Positions 42,952-52,026 of a DNA stretch of 64,000 nt are shown piece by piece. This stretch comes from Paraurantiacibacter namhicola (lineage in GTDB: Bacteria; Pseudomonadota; Alphaproteobacteria; Sphingomonadales; Sphingomonadaceae): assembly GCF_001687545.1 (NCBI RefSeq), contig NZ_CP016545.1, forward strand, positions 1,101,001 to 1,165,000, given 5' to 3'. Each line of letters opens with the position of its first letter. Positions within the stretch are counted from its first letter, which is position 1. Under the pieces are notes generated by a model. The model ran no database searches. It saw only the letters and a program-made list of their open reading frames with translations, and had not been told where the DNA came from. Made by a program: the position numbers and the translations under genes.

Positions 42952-43922
42952 CGCGGCACAAGCTGGGCATGTCCGGCGTCCAGCGCAAGGGTGGGGGCAG
43001 CCTCTATCCGCACTTCGCGGCCCGTGCGTCGGGCAAGCTCCTCCAGCCACTCCGGCTTGAGGCGTGATTTCACTGCCGGATGGCAGGACAGCTGCACGGC
43101 GCCCGCACCCTGCAGCCCTTCCGCCTGCCGCAGCAGGAACCGCGCGGCTGCAGAGGGGCGCGAATGGGCAATGCGGGCCATGAGCCCAGCGCGCTGCTTG
43201 CGTGCCACGAGCTGCACGAAGCCGAAGCCGTTCATGGCGGTGCGTTCATGCGGCCAGCCTTCCAGCGCCCGGCCCAGCGCCGCATCCACCTCGCGCCGCT
43301 GCGCCTTCTGCTCCAGCGTGGGAAAATCCACGCCGATGGAGCCGCCAAGGTCGAAGCGGCGGATTGCGCGGGCAAGCGGAGGGACGGCGGCCATGGCGAG
43401 CTGTGCGGGCAGCAGATCGCCGTCCACATCCACCAGCGTCATCGCAGGCGTATCGAAGAATGCGAGCGAGCCGCCGGCAAAGGCGATCTCGCCGGACCAC
43501 GCCTCGCCCCACAATTCCTCCCACTCACGGCCGGGGAAGCGCTGTACGATGCGCGCCTGCTGACCTTCTGCCAGAAGGCTTTCCAGCAGGCTGGGTGCGA
43601 GGCGGGGCGGGGCGTCGGTCGGGCGCGCCTGGGCGAGCTTGTGGCGTCCGCGTTCCGCCATGGCCGGGCGCAGGATTTCCGCGCGCAGCTGCGACCCTTC
43701 GCTGGCATCACGAGGCAGGCTGCTGACCAGCGCCTCCTCACCCGATGCAAAGCGCAGCGTCCCGCGCGCCGAGCCGGACTGGCGGGACAGGAGCAGCGCG
43801 TCCTCGACCTGCCCGGCGGCAAGCGAGCCGGGCCATTGCAGGCGCGCAGCTAGGATTTCGTCGCCATCGAACAGGGCGGCGCGGTGCTCGCCGATCCCTT
43901 CCTCGACCAGCCACTCAGCCAA
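42948..43922 (-). CDS. Reduced ribonuclease E/G-like protein
   Basis: A 324-residue member of the RNase E/G family, much shorter than RNase G (about 490). The DNase I-like catalytic core is recognisable: LVDVDGD matches the strand bearing the first catalytic Asp (AIDINSA in RNase E), and FDLGGSIGVDFPTLEQKAQR matches GGLIVIDFIDM with the second Asp. The Cys-x-x-Cys zinc link needed for dimer-of-dimer assembly is absent, and no clear S1 domain is seen. It may still cleave RNA; that is not certain. It overlaps maf by eight bases. Small RNases of this kind are usual at this locus in sphingomonads, as I recall. Confidence 0.78.
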   Translation of the reverse strand: MAEWLVEEGIGEHRAALFDGDEILAARLQWPGSLAAGQVEDALLLSRQSGSARGTLRFASGEEALVSSLPRDASEGSQLRAEILRPAMAERGRHKLAQARPTDAPPRLAPSLLESLLAEGQQARIVQRFPGREWEELWGEAWSGEIAFAGGSLAFFDTPAMTLVDVDGDLLPAQLAMAAVPPLARAIRRFDLGGSIGVDFPTLEQKAQRREVDAALGRALEGWPHERTAMNGFGFVQLVARKQRAGLMARIAHSRPSAAARFLLRQAEGLQGAGAVQLSCHPAVKSRLKPEWLEELARRTGREVRIEAAPTLALDAGHAQLVPR

Positions 43923-44496
43923 TGAGAAAACCCGCCGATTTCAGCAGTGTGCGCGTCTCGTACAGCGGCAGGCCGACCACGCCCGAATGGCTGCCCTGGA
44001 TCCAGCTGATCAGGCCCTCGGCCCGGCCTTGGATGGCATATCCGCCCGCCTTGCCGTGCCATTCGCCGCTGGCGACGTAGGCGTCCATTTCCGCATCGGA
44101 GAGCCGCTTGAACTTCACCGCTGTCTCGTTGAGGCGGTGGCGAAGCGTGCCATCGGGCGAGAGCAGCGCGATGGCCGAAAGCACCGTGTGGCGGCGGCCG
44201 GACAGCAGCGCCAGGCATCGCCGCGCTGTCGCCTCGTCCTCCGCCTTGGGCAGGATACGCCGCCCGGCGGCCACGACCGTGTCGCCAGCCAGCACATGCG
44301 CGCCATCTGCGGGGACCGCGCGCGCCTTCTCGCACGCCATGCGCAGCGCATAGTCGCGCGGGCGCTCTGCAGGCGCTGGTGTTTCGTCGATGTCCGCGGG
44401 CAGCACGCGATCCGGCGTGATGCCGATGCGCGCCAGCAGGTCCAGCCTGCGCGGGCTGGCCGATGCCAGCAGCAGTTCAGGGGACGGAGCGCCCAA
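43915..44496 (-). CDS. maf: Maf-like nucleotide pyrophosphatase
   Basis: A 193-residue protein that hydrolyses non-canonical or modified nucleoside triphosphates. The N-terminal signature LLLASASPRRLDLLARIG (about residues 8-25), the Glu of EKARAV and HVLAGDTVVAAGRRILPK (about 68-85), and GYAIQGRAEGLISWIQGSHS near the C-terminus are all present. The start is probably TTG at 44496 with AAGGG about ten bases upstream; longer frames run into infA. It lies 11 bases after infA. Exact substrate (dTTP/UTP or m7GTP type) not decided. Confidence 0.9.
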   Translation of the reverse strand: MGAPSPELLLASASPRRLDLLARIGITPDRVLPADIDETPAPAERPRDYALRMACEKARAVPADGAHVLAGDTVVAAGRRILPKAEDEATARRCLALLSGRRHTVLSAIALLSPDGTLRHRLNETAVKFKRLSDAEMDAYVASGEWHGKAGGYAIQGRAEGLISWIQGSHSGVVGLPLYETRTLLKSAGFLIG

Positions 44497-44507
44497 GCGC
44501 CCGGCCC

Positions 44508-44765
44508 TTATGGCTGGGAGGATTGCGGGCCGGGGCCACCGCGGCCCGGCATGAAGCGATAGGTGATGCGCGCCTTGGTCAGGTCGTACGGCGTCAGCTC
44601 GCACAGCACCTCGTCACCCGTCAGCACACGGATGCGGTTCTTGCGCATCTTGCCTGCGGTGTGGCCGATCACGACATGACCATTTTCGAGCTCCACACGG
44701 AACATGGCGTTGGGCAGCAGTTCCACCACCTTGCCACGCATTTCGAGGAGTTCTTCTTTTGCCAT
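44508..44765 (-). CDS. infA: Translation initiation factor IF-1
   Basis: An 85-residue S1-like OB-fold protein that binds the ribosomal A site during initiation. [20 protein letters not shown], then [20 protein letters not shown] and the [20 protein letters not shown] segment are near-invariant. The core ends at about residue 72; the last 13 residues are a Gly/Pro-rich extension ([12 protein letters not shown]). It is first gene of the infA-maf-RNase-yacG run, a frequent alphaproteobacterial order. Confidence 0.97.
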   Translation of the reverse strand: MAKEELLEMRGKVVELLPNAMFRVELENGHVVIGHTAGKMRKNRIRVLTGDEVLCELTPYDLTKARITYRFMPGRGGPGPQSSQP

Positions 44766-44976
44766 GTAATCGGGTATCCAGTTCTATTGCTTGAAGCTGC
44801 GCGGCCTTTAGCGGCGCGGCGGGGAAAAGGGAAGTGGCGGCAACCTTCGGCGGCTGCTGGCTGCGCTTCGTCGATTGCTGCGCGACATTTGGTTACGAAT
44901 GGCGGCTTGCACAAGGGTAACGGGGGCGCGACACGCGGCGTTGCGGGGGAAGCGTCTGTACCGGAAAGGGTCCTTT

Positions 44977-47877
44977 TTGTTCCGTCTCGATACCAGCAGC
45001 CTTCTCGCCATCGCATTGGCGATGCCAGTTCCCGCTTATGCGCAGGATGCGCAGCCCGATCCCGAAGCCCCGTCCGACCCTGCACAGGACCCCGCCCCCG
45101 AGCCTTCCGGGCCAATAGACGGCGATATCCCCTATGGCGGCGAAATCTATGTGATCGCGGACCTGGCGCGCGGCCTGGACGTGCCGGAGGAACCGATCAT
45201 CTCGCTCGATAGCGAGGATATCGCGGCTTACGGCGTCGGCTCCCTGGGCGAATTGCTGGAGGTGCTGGGCCCGCAGGTGACAAGTTCCCGTGGGCGCGGC
45301 GGCGGCGGGCAGCCCGTGTTCCTGGTGAATGGCGTGCGCGTGTCCAGCTTCCGCGAGCTGCGATCCTATCCGCCCGAGGCGATCAAGACGTTCGAAGTGC
45401 TGACCGAAGAGGTGGCGCAGCGTTACGGCTTCTCTCCCAACCAGCGGGTCGTGAACATCATCCTGGTGGACGGCTATTCCAGCATCGCGGTCGAAATGGA
45501 TTACAAACAGCCGTGGGATGGCGGCTTCGTGCGTACCGATCCGGAACTGACGTATCTGCGGATCGACGGTACGAACCGGCTCAACCTTAACCTCGATACC
45601 GCATTCCGCAGCCGGCTGACGGAGGCAGAGCGGGACATCGTGCAGGCGCCGGGCAGCGTCGCAGCATTCGCCAGCGATCCGGACCAGGCCGATTTCCGCA
45701 CGTTGATCGGCGAATTCCGCTCCGCCGAGTTTACCGCCAACTGGTCCACGCAGCTTGGCGAAAGCGGCTCCAGCCTGTCGCTCAATGGCACCTTCGGTCG
45801 CACAGACACGCGCAGCCTGCTGGGGCTCGATAGCGTCCTGCTTTCCGATGGCAGCGGCAACACCGCATTGCGAACTTTCAATGTGGATGATCCACTGACG
45901 TCGCGCACGGTGGCCGATTCCTACGCTTTCGGTGCGGCACTGAACGTCCCGATCGACGGCTGGCAGGCGACTGCGACGCTTAACGCACAGCGTACCGACA
46001 CTCGTAGTGAGATCGCGCGGCGCGTCGATACGACCGGGCTGCAGGCGCAGGCACAGGCGGGGACCTTTGGCCTGTCCGATCCCATTCCCGCGTTTGCCGA
46101 TGCAGGTTTCGACGTTGCCGAGTCCACGACTGATACCGTGACCAGCCTGCTGACCGTGCAGGGTACGCCCGCCTACCTGCCGGCAGGCGAGCTGAGCGTC
46201 ACTTTCGATGCAGGCCTGTCATTCCAGCGGATCGAGAGCGAGGACACGCGCAATCCGGGCCTGCTGACCGAGCTGGAGCGGACGGACCTGTCTGCCGGGG
46301 TTAACATCGGCGTGCCGATCGCCAGCGTGCGGGAAGATCACTGGGACGCGCTTGGCGATATCTCGCTCAGTTTTTCGGCCGGGATCAACGAGCTGTCGGA
46401 CTTCGGCACGCTGACCGACTGGTCTGCCGGCGTGGTGTGGAAACCGCACGAGCGGCTGACGCTTACGGCCACGCGCTTCGGCGCCGATGCCGCGCCCGGC
46501 CTCTCGCAGCTGGGCGCGCCGACGATCGTAACGCCGAATGTCGCGGTCTATGATTTCACCAATGGCACCACCGTGCTGGTGGATGCGACCACCGGCGGCA
46601 ACGCGCTGCTGCCCGCGCAGACGCAGCGCGACTGGAAGTTCGGCCTGAGCTGGGACATGGATCTGGGAGAGAGCATCGACCGCTCCGTGCTCAGCATGGA
46701 GTATGTCGACAACACGTCCTTCGGCACATCCGGCAATTTGCCCCTGCTGACGCCTGACATCGAGGCCGCTTTTCCGGGCAGGGTCACGCGCGATGGCACC
46801 GGCGCGCTGACAGCGGTCGACTTTCGCCCCGTCAGTTTTGCGAGGCAGGATACGCGCCGTATCCAGTCCAACCTGATCCTGTCTGGCCCCTTCGGCAAGG
46901 CTTACCCGCAGCCGGAAGGCGAGGCTGGCGCAGCGTCCGGCAGGCCGGGCGGGCCTCCGGGTGCCGGGCGCGGCAGGCCGGGCGGCAGTGGTGGCGGCGG
47001 CGAAGGCCGCCCTGCCGGAGCTGGCGGACGCGGCGGTGGCGGCGGCTTCACCGCCAATCCGCAGGGGCGCGAAAACTTCATGAAATTCCGCGAGAAACTG
47101 TGCGCGGACGACGGCATGGAATATTTGCAGCAGGTGATCGCCGCTGCCGAAGGCGGGCAGATGCCGGAAGGCATGGAAGCGCCGCCGGAACAGGTCGCGG
47201 CGATCCTCGACCGCTTCCGCGGGCCGGATGGCACGATAGACATGGACCGGCTGACCCAGTTCCGCGAGCGCGTGTGCAGCATGGACATGGCCGGTGGCCC
47301 TCCGGGTGCGGCGGCTGGCGGTCGTGGCGGTCCGGGTGGTGGCGGCGGAGCGCGGCGTGGCGGTCGCGGTGGCGGCATGTTCGGCGGCGGAGACGGGCGC
47401 GGCCGTTGGTTCGCCAATCTCTCCCACGGGTGGGAGCTTTCGCGGACCGTAGAGATTGCACCCGGCGTGCCGGAGCTGGACCTGCTGAACGGCGATGCGC
47501 TGGGCAGCCCCACACCGCGCCACACCCTGCAACTGCGCGGCGGTATATTCTACCGCGGCTTCGGCATTCGGCTGGATGGCAATTACATAGGATCTTCGCG
47601 GATCGACGGTACGGGGCTGCCGGCCAGCAACGACCTGTTCTTCGGCGATTACGCCACCTTCGACGTGCGCCTGTTTGTCGATCTCAGCCAGCAGGAAGGC
47701 CTGATGAAATCCGCGCCCTTCCTCGACAAGACGCGCGTCAGCGTGCGGATGGACAACATATTCGATGCGCGCCAGACGGTGACGGACGGGACTGGCGCAG
47801 TGCCGATCACGTATCAACCTTTCCGGGTGGACCCGGTGGGCCGCTATGTCGGGATCGAGTTCCGCAAGCTGTTCTGA
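44977..47877 (+). CDS. TonB-dependent-receptor-like outer membrane protein with Gly/Arg-rich insertion
   Basis: A 966-residue protein (start TTG at 44977 with GGAAAGGG upstream and a signal ending AYAQ). The plug-like domain spans about residues 65-165 (PIISLDSEDIAAYGVGSLGE, then PVFLVNGVRVSSF). The barrel follows, with many aromatic-ended strands and the terminal sequence GIEFRKLF. An insert at about residues 647-809 interrupts it: Gly/Arg/Pro-rich linkers flank a small helical domain with two Cys (REKLCADDGM and RERVCSMDM). A TonB box is not obvious. The substrate is unknown. Alternative starts lie at 44875 and 44899. The 3' end is followed by an inverted repeat. Confidence 0.8.
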   Translation: MFRLDTSSLLAIALAMPVPAYAQDAQPDPEAPSDPAQDPAPEPSGPIDGDIPYGGEIYVIADLARGLDVPEEPIISLDSEDIAAYGVGSLGELLEVLGPQVTSSRGRGGGGQPVFLVNGVRVSSFRELRSYPPEAIKTFEVLTEEVAQRYGFSPNQRVVNIILVDGYSSIAVEMDYKQPWDGGFVRTDPELTYLRIDGTNRLNLNLDTAFRSRLTEAERDIVQAPGSVAAFASDPDQADFRTLIGEFRSAEFTANWSTQLGESGSSLSLNGTFGRTDTRSLLGLDSVLLSDGSGNTALRTFNVDDPLTSRTVADSYAFGAALNVPIDGWQATATLNAQRTDTRSEIARRVDTTGLQAQAQAGTFGLSDPIPAFADAGFDVAESTTDTVTSLLTVQGTPAYLPAGELSVTFDAGLSFQRIESEDTRNPGLLTELERTDLSAGVNIGVPIASVREDHWDALGDISLSFSAGINELSDFGTLTDWSAGVVWKPHERLTLTATRFGADAAPGLSQLGAPTIVTPNVAVYDFTNGTTVLVDATTGGNALLPAQTQRDWKFGLSWDMDLGESIDRSVLSMEYVDNTSFGTSGNLPLLTPDIEAAFPGRVTRDGTGALTAVDFRPVSFARQDTRRIQSNLILSGPFGKAYPQPEGEAGAASGRPGGPPGAGRGRPGGSGGGGEGRPAGAGGRGGGGGFTANPQGRENFMKFREKLCADDGMEYLQQVIAAAEGGQMPEGMEAPPEQVAAILDRFRGPDGTIDMDRLTQFRERVCSMDMAGGPPGAAAGGRGGPGGGGGARRGGRGGGMFGGGDGRGRWFANLSHGWELSRTVEIAPGVPELDLLNGDALGSPTPRHTLQLRGGIFYRGFGIRLDGNYIGSSRIDGTGLPASNDLFFGDYATFDVRLFVDLSQQEGLMKSAPFLDKTRVSVRMDNIFDARQTVTDGTGAVPITYQPFRVDPVGRYVGIEFRKLF

Positions 47878-47886
47878 GCCTACATC

Positions 47887-47986
47887 CGCTCTTCCTGAGC
47901 CTGTCGAAGGACGCTTGCGCAGCGCGTGCCGCTTGGACCCTTCGGAAGCGAAGCTGTCGCGCAGCGACACCAGCTCAGGGTGAGCG
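47887..47986. repeat. Imperfect inverted repeat between convergent genes
   Basis: CGCTCTTCCTGAGCCTGTCG near 47887 faces a matching complement ending CAGCTCAGGGTGAGCG near 47986. Elements containing CCTGAGC-TGTCGAAGG are common between genes in this group. Placed between two converging genes, it may serve as a two-way terminator. Confidence 0.6.
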
Positions 47987-47997
47987 GGCTCCGGGGA

Positions 47998-49188
47998 TTA
48001 CAACGCCTCGCCCGCCGCCACGCCGCTGGCCCAGGCCCACTGGAAGTTATAGCCGCCCAGCCAGCCGGTGACGTCCACAGCCTCGCCGATCGCATAAAGG
48101 CCCGGCACGCGCTTGGCCTTCATTGTGCGGCTGGACAGTTCGGCGGTGGAAATGCCGCCTGCCGTCACCTCGGCCTTTGCATAGCCCTCGGTGCCGTTGG
48201 GGTGGAAGCGCCAGTTGGCCAGCTTCTCCTCCGCCGCGCGCAGCGCCTTGTCGGGTGCGTTGCCCAGGTCACCATGGACACCCAGCTGCTCGGTCAGGAC
48301 ATCGGCCAGCCGCTGGGGCATGGCCTCGCGCAGCAGGCCGCGCAGCGTGGCGCGGGGGGTCTCGCGCTTGGCCTCCAGCAGCCAGCCTGCGGGCCGGTCG
48401 GGCAGGAACGTCACGGAGATGGGCTCGCCCGCCTGCCAGTAGCTGCTGGCCTGCAGGATGGCAGGGCCGGACAGGCCGCGATGGGTGAACAGGCTAGCCT
48501 CGCGGAAGCTGCCCTTGCCTGCCGTGGTGACGGTTTCGGTGGCGACGCCGGACAGCTCGCGGAACAGCACTTCGTCCCCGCCCAGCGTCAGGGGGACGAG
48601 CGCAGGGCGCGGCTCCACGATCTTGAGTCCGAACTGCCGCGCGATGCGATAGGCAAAATCGCTCGCGCCCATCTTGGGAATGCTCGGGCCGCCGGTGGCG
48701 ATGACCAGCGCGGGCGCGGTAAAGGCGCTGTCCTGCGTGGTTACGGTGAAAGTGCCATCCTCGCCGCGCGACACGGCGCGCACTTCCTGCTCGCAGCGTA
48801 CGCTGACATCTCCGCCGGAATCCACCGCGGCATCGCATTCCGCCAGCAGCATCTCCACGATCTGCCGCGCGCTGCCGTTACAGAACAGCTGGCCCAGCGT
48901 CTTTTCGTGCCAGGCGATGCCGTGCTTCTCGACCAGGTCCAGGAAATCGCGTGCAGTGTAGCGGGCCAGCGCGCTCTTGGCGAAATGCGGATTGGCGGAG
49001 AGGTAATTCTCCGGCCCCGCGCCGATATTGGTGAAGTTGCATCGTCCGCCGCCGGAAATCAGGATCTTCTTGCCGGGCTTCTCCGCCTTTTCCAGCAGAA
49101 GCACGCGCCGACCGCGCTGGCCGGCAATGGCGGCGCACATCAGGCCGGCGGCCCCGCCACCCAGGATGATCGCATCGAAATCGGACAT
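47998..49188 (-). CDS. HI0933-family NAD(P)/FAD-dependent oxidoreductase
   Basis: A 396-residue flavoprotein. The FAD motif DAIILGGGAAGLMCAAIAG (residues 5-23) is followed by the family signature GKKILISGGGRCNFTN (about 39-54). The middle insertion domain and the C-terminal GEAVDVTGWLGGYNFQWAWA segment (about 366-385) are typical of the HI0933/YhiN group. Related enzymes reduce unsaturated steroids or act in unknown redox steps; the substrate is not known here. It is divergent from uvrC with 46 bases between them. Confidence 0.88.
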   Translation of the reverse strand: MSDFDAIILGGGAAGLMCAAIAGQRGRRVLLLEKAEKPGKKILISGGGRCNFTNIGAGPENYLSANPHFAKSALARYTARDFLDLVEKHGIAWHEKTLGQLFCNGSARQIVEMLLAECDAAVDSGGDVSVRCEQEVRAVSRGEDGTFTVTTQDSAFTAPALVIATGGPSIPKMGASDFAYRIARQFGLKIVEPRPALVPLTLGGDEVLFRELSGVATETVTTAGKGSFREASLFTHRGLSGPAILQASSYWQAGEPISVTFLPDRPAGWLLEAKRETPRATLRGLLREAMPQRLADVLTEQLGVHGDLGNAPDKALRAAEEKLANWRFHPNGTEGYAKAEVTAGGISTAELSSRTMKAKRVPGLYAIGEAVDVTGWLGGYNFQWAWASGVAAGEAL

Positions 49189-49234
49189 CAGCGCCCCCTA
49201 GCCATAAGCGGCGCGGAATCCTATCTCGCAAGGC

Positions 49235-51208
49235 ATGTCGCGTTCTCCTGCAGGTTCTCCCCCGACGCCGACCGGTTCGGACCGCTTCAACGAGGATCGC
49301 GCGACCTATACGGTGAAGGGCGGCGGCCCCAAGGGCGCTCAGCCGGACCTGGAGGCGGGCGTGGCTGCCATTCGTGGCACGGTGAAGACGCTGAAGCCCC
49401 GCCCCGGCGTCTATCGCATGCTCGATGCGCGGGGCGATGTGCTTTATGTAGGCAAGGCCCGCAGCCTGAAGGCGCGCGTCGCCAATTACACGCAGATCAA
49501 CAATCTCACCAATCGCCTGCAGCGCATGGTCAGCCAGACGCGCAGCATGGAAATCGTGGTGACGGGCAGCGAGGCGGAGGCGCTGCTGCTGGAAGCGCAG
49601 CTGATCAAGCGCTTCCGCCCGCCCTACAATGTGCTGCTGCGCGACGACAAAAGCTTCCCCTTCATCCTGCTGCGCGCCGGGCACAATTTCCCGCGCATCC
49701 AGAAGCATCGCGGGGCGCGCAAGGCGAAGGGCGACTATTACGGCCCCTTCGCCAGCGCGGGCAGCGTGAACACCACCATCAACGCGCTTCAGAAGCTGTT
49801 CCTGCTGCGCAGCTGCACCGATAGCTTCTTCAGCCGCCGCGACCGGCCCTGCCTGCTTTACCAGATCAAGCGCTGCTCTGCCCCATGCGTGGGCCGCATC
49901 GACGAGGCGGGTTACGAGGAACTGGTCCAGCAGGCGAAGGACTTCCTGGGCGGCAAGTCCGGCGCGGTGCAAAAGACCATCGAAACGCAGATGGCCAAGG
50001 CGGCGGAGGACCTCGATTTCGAGACCGCCGCCATCCTGCGCGACCGGCTGCGCGCGGCCACCTTCATCCAGGGCACGCAGGCCATCAATGCGGGCAGCAT
50101 GGGCGATGCCGATGTCTTCGCCCTGGCAGCCAAAGGCGGGCAGCTGGGCATTCAGGGCTTCTTCGTGCGCGGCGGGCAGAACTGGGGCCACCGCACCTTC
50201 TGGCCCAGCCACATCAAGGACGTGAGCGAGGAGGAGGTGCTGAGCCGCGTTCTGGCGCAGTTCTACGAGGAAGTGCCGCCCCCACGCACCATCCTGGTGG
50301 ACCGCGACCTGCCGGATCGCGAGCTGCTGGAGCAGGCCTTCTGCGAGCTGGCGGACCGGAAGGTTGAAATCAGCGTGCCCCAGCGCGGCGACCGTCGGCG
50401 CCTGATGAAGCAGGCGCAGCGCAATGCGGTGGAGGCGCTGGAGCGGCGGCTGGCCGAAAGCGGCACGCAGGCGAAGATCATGCGCGAGATGGCCGAATTC
50501 CTGGAGCTGCCGGAAATCCCCCAGCGCATCGAGATTTACGACAACAGCCATATCCAGGGCGCCAAGGCCGTGGGCGCAATGGTGGTCGCGGGGCCGGAAG
50601 GCTACCTCAAGAACCAGTATCGCAAGTTCAATATCAAGACCGCGCAGTCGAATGACGATTTCGCCATGATGCGCGAAGTGATGCAGCGCCGCTTCCGCAA
50701 TTTGTCGGAAAACCCGGATGGCGAGACGGGGCGCAAGGACAGCCACGAGACCGTCTGGCCGGACCTCGTCCTGATCGACGGCGGCAAGGGGCAGATGTCC
50801 TCCGTGCGCGACACGCTGGAGGAGATGGGCATCGAGGACGTGCCGCTGATCGCCATCGCAAAGGGCCCGCATCACGGGCGCGAGGGGCGCGAGGTGTTCC
50901 ACTTCCCCGACGGGCGCGAGAAAACGCTGCCGACGAACTCGCCCGTGCTGTTCTACCTCCAGCGCCTGCGCGACGAGGTGCACCGCTACGTCATCGGCGC
51001 CCACCGCGCCAAGCGCAGCCGCGCCATCACCGCCTCACCGCTGGACGAAATCCCCGGCATCGGCCCGGCCCGCAAACGCGCCCTGCTGCTGCACTTCGGC
51101 ACGGCCAGCAAGGTCCGCGCAGCCGGCCTGGAAGACCTGCAACGCGCACCCGGCGTCAGCGCCGCAGTTGCGCAGACGGTGTACGATTTTTACCACGCTG
51201 GCGGGTGA
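49235..51208 (+). CDS. uvrC: Excinuclease ABC subunit C
   Basis: A 657-residue nuclease that makes both incisions in nucleotide excision repair. Domains in order: GIY-YIG nuclease (PGVYRMLDARGDVLYVGKAR, about residues 60-79), the Cys-rich region (CLLYQIKRCSAPCVGR), UVR motif (FETAAILRDRL, with UvrB), RNase H-like second nuclease (IEIYDNSHIQGAKAVGAMVV, then PDLVLIDGGKGQ) and a tandem helix-hairpin-helix (DEIPGIGPARKRALLLHFG). The first 45 residues are an unusual extension. The GIY-YIG start agrees with ATG at 49235. The stop overlaps nothing; the CDGSH gene converges one base later. Confidence 0.97.
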   Translation: MSRSPAGSPPTPTGSDRFNEDRATYTVKGGGPKGAQPDLEAGVAAIRGTVKTLKPRPGVYRMLDARGDVLYVGKARSLKARVANYTQINNLTNRLQRMVSQTRSMEIVVTGSEAEALLLEAQLIKRFRPPYNVLLRDDKSFPFILLRAGHNFPRIQKHRGARKAKGDYYGPFASAGSVNTTINALQKLFLLRSCTDSFFSRRDRPCLLYQIKRCSAPCVGRIDEAGYEELVQQAKDFLGGKSGAVQKTIETQMAKAAEDLDFETAAILRDRLRAATFIQGTQAINAGSMGDADVFALAAKGGQLGIQGFFVRGGQNWGHRTFWPSHIKDVSEEEVLSRVLAQFYEEVPPPRTILVDRDLPDRELLEQAFCELADRKVEISVPQRGDRRRLMKQAQRNAVEALERRLAESGTQAKIMREMAEFLELPEIPQRIEIYDNSHIQGAKAVGAMVVAGPEGYLKNQYRKFNIKTAQSNDDFAMMREVMQRRFRNLSENPDGETGRKDSHETVWPDLVLIDGGKGQMSSVRDTLEEMGIEDVPLIAIAKGPHHGREGREVFHFPDGREKTLPTNSPVLFYLQRLRDEVHRYVIGAHRAKRSRAITASPLDEIPGIGPARKRALLLHFGTASKVRAAGLEDLQRAPGVSAAVAQTVYDFYHAGG

Positions 51209-51892
51209 CTAGGCTTTGTCCGACCACCCGGCCTTTACATGACTGCCATCGCAGAACGGCTTGTTCCCGCTCTTGCCGCAGCGGCATAGGGCCATGCGGC
51301 TGCGCTTTTCGTATTCCTCGCCATCGGCGGAGACGACGCGGATCCCGCCTTCGACATAGAGCGGTCCGGAGACGCCTTCGGCCGGGTCCTGCGTGGTGCT
51401 GAGGCGCATGTCCCGCGGGGGCAGGACGGGTTCGCCGGTCTGCGTGTCGATGGCGACGAGGCGGCCGGAAACGCAGTCGCTGATCTGGTCGAGGAAGATG
51501 GCGGCGACTTCAGGATCGTCTGTCTTCTCGACCTCGTCCCACACCGTTTGGTGCGTGTCGCAGAAGCGGGCGAGGGCGCAGAGGTCCTCCTGGTCCATCA
51601 GCTTGAAGCGCGGGCCGTCCAGCACCTTGGCCTGCTCGGCAAAGGGGCGGCGATCCGCCACTTCGGTGCCGTCGAAGCCATCGGTGTGGGAGCCGTCGCA
51701 GAAGGGTTTGCTGCCGCTCTTGCCGCAGCGGCACAGCTGCATGGTCTCTTTCGCCTCGAACTCGCCAGTCTGAGCCCATTCGATGGATTCGCCCGCTTCG
51801 TTGACGGCGATGCTCTGCTCGATGAAGGGCACGCGGCCCTTCACCTGATAGGGGCCGTCCTTGATGATCTTGATCGTGGGTTGGTCTGCCAT
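51209..51892 (-). CDS. Tandem CDGSH iron-sulfur protein
   Basis: A 227-residue protein with two full CDGSH iron-sulfur motifs: CRCGKSGSKPFCDGSHTDGF (about residues 54-73) and CRCGKSGNKPFCDGSHVKAG (about 205-224). Each has three Cys and one His to hold a labile [2Fe-2S] cluster. Between them is a helical region (DLCALARFCDTHQTVWDEVE) and a strand-rich part. The first 45 residues resemble a small beta domain. MitoNEET-type proteins function in iron-sulfur or redox regulation. No membrane anchor is visible. The start at 51892 (MADQPTIK) is preferred; 51931 is possible. Confidence 0.88.
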   Translation of the reverse strand: MADQPTIKIIKDGPYQVKGRVPFIEQSIAVNEAGESIEWAQTGEFEAKETMQLCRCGKSGSKPFCDGSHTDGFDGTEVADRRPFAEQAKVLDGPRFKLMDQEDLCALARFCDTHQTVWDEVEKTDDPEVAAIFLDQISDCVSGRLVAIDTQTGEPVLPPRDMRLSTTQDPAEGVSGPLYVEGGIRVVSADGEEYEKRSRMALCRCGKSGNKPFCDGSHVKAGWSDKA

Positions 51893-52026
51893 GGTGAAGT
51901 AACCGAGGAAGTGCTTGGCCGGTTCCGGCATGTTGATGAGCCTTGGCCCCTCCGGTTTGGATCGGCATGGAGTTGACGGCGTGCGGAATTTGGTGATTGT
52001 GCCGTGGGGATGGGGAGAGAAAGTCG

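Noticed and set aside
46219-47970. Antisense open frame opposite the TonB-receptor-like gene
   Set aside because: It arises from the GC-rich repeats in the sense gene and has no ribosome-binding site or family signature.
48878-51004. Antisense open frame of about 700 codons opposite uvrC
   Set aside because: uvrC shows all expected domains; the antisense frame has no start signal or motif.
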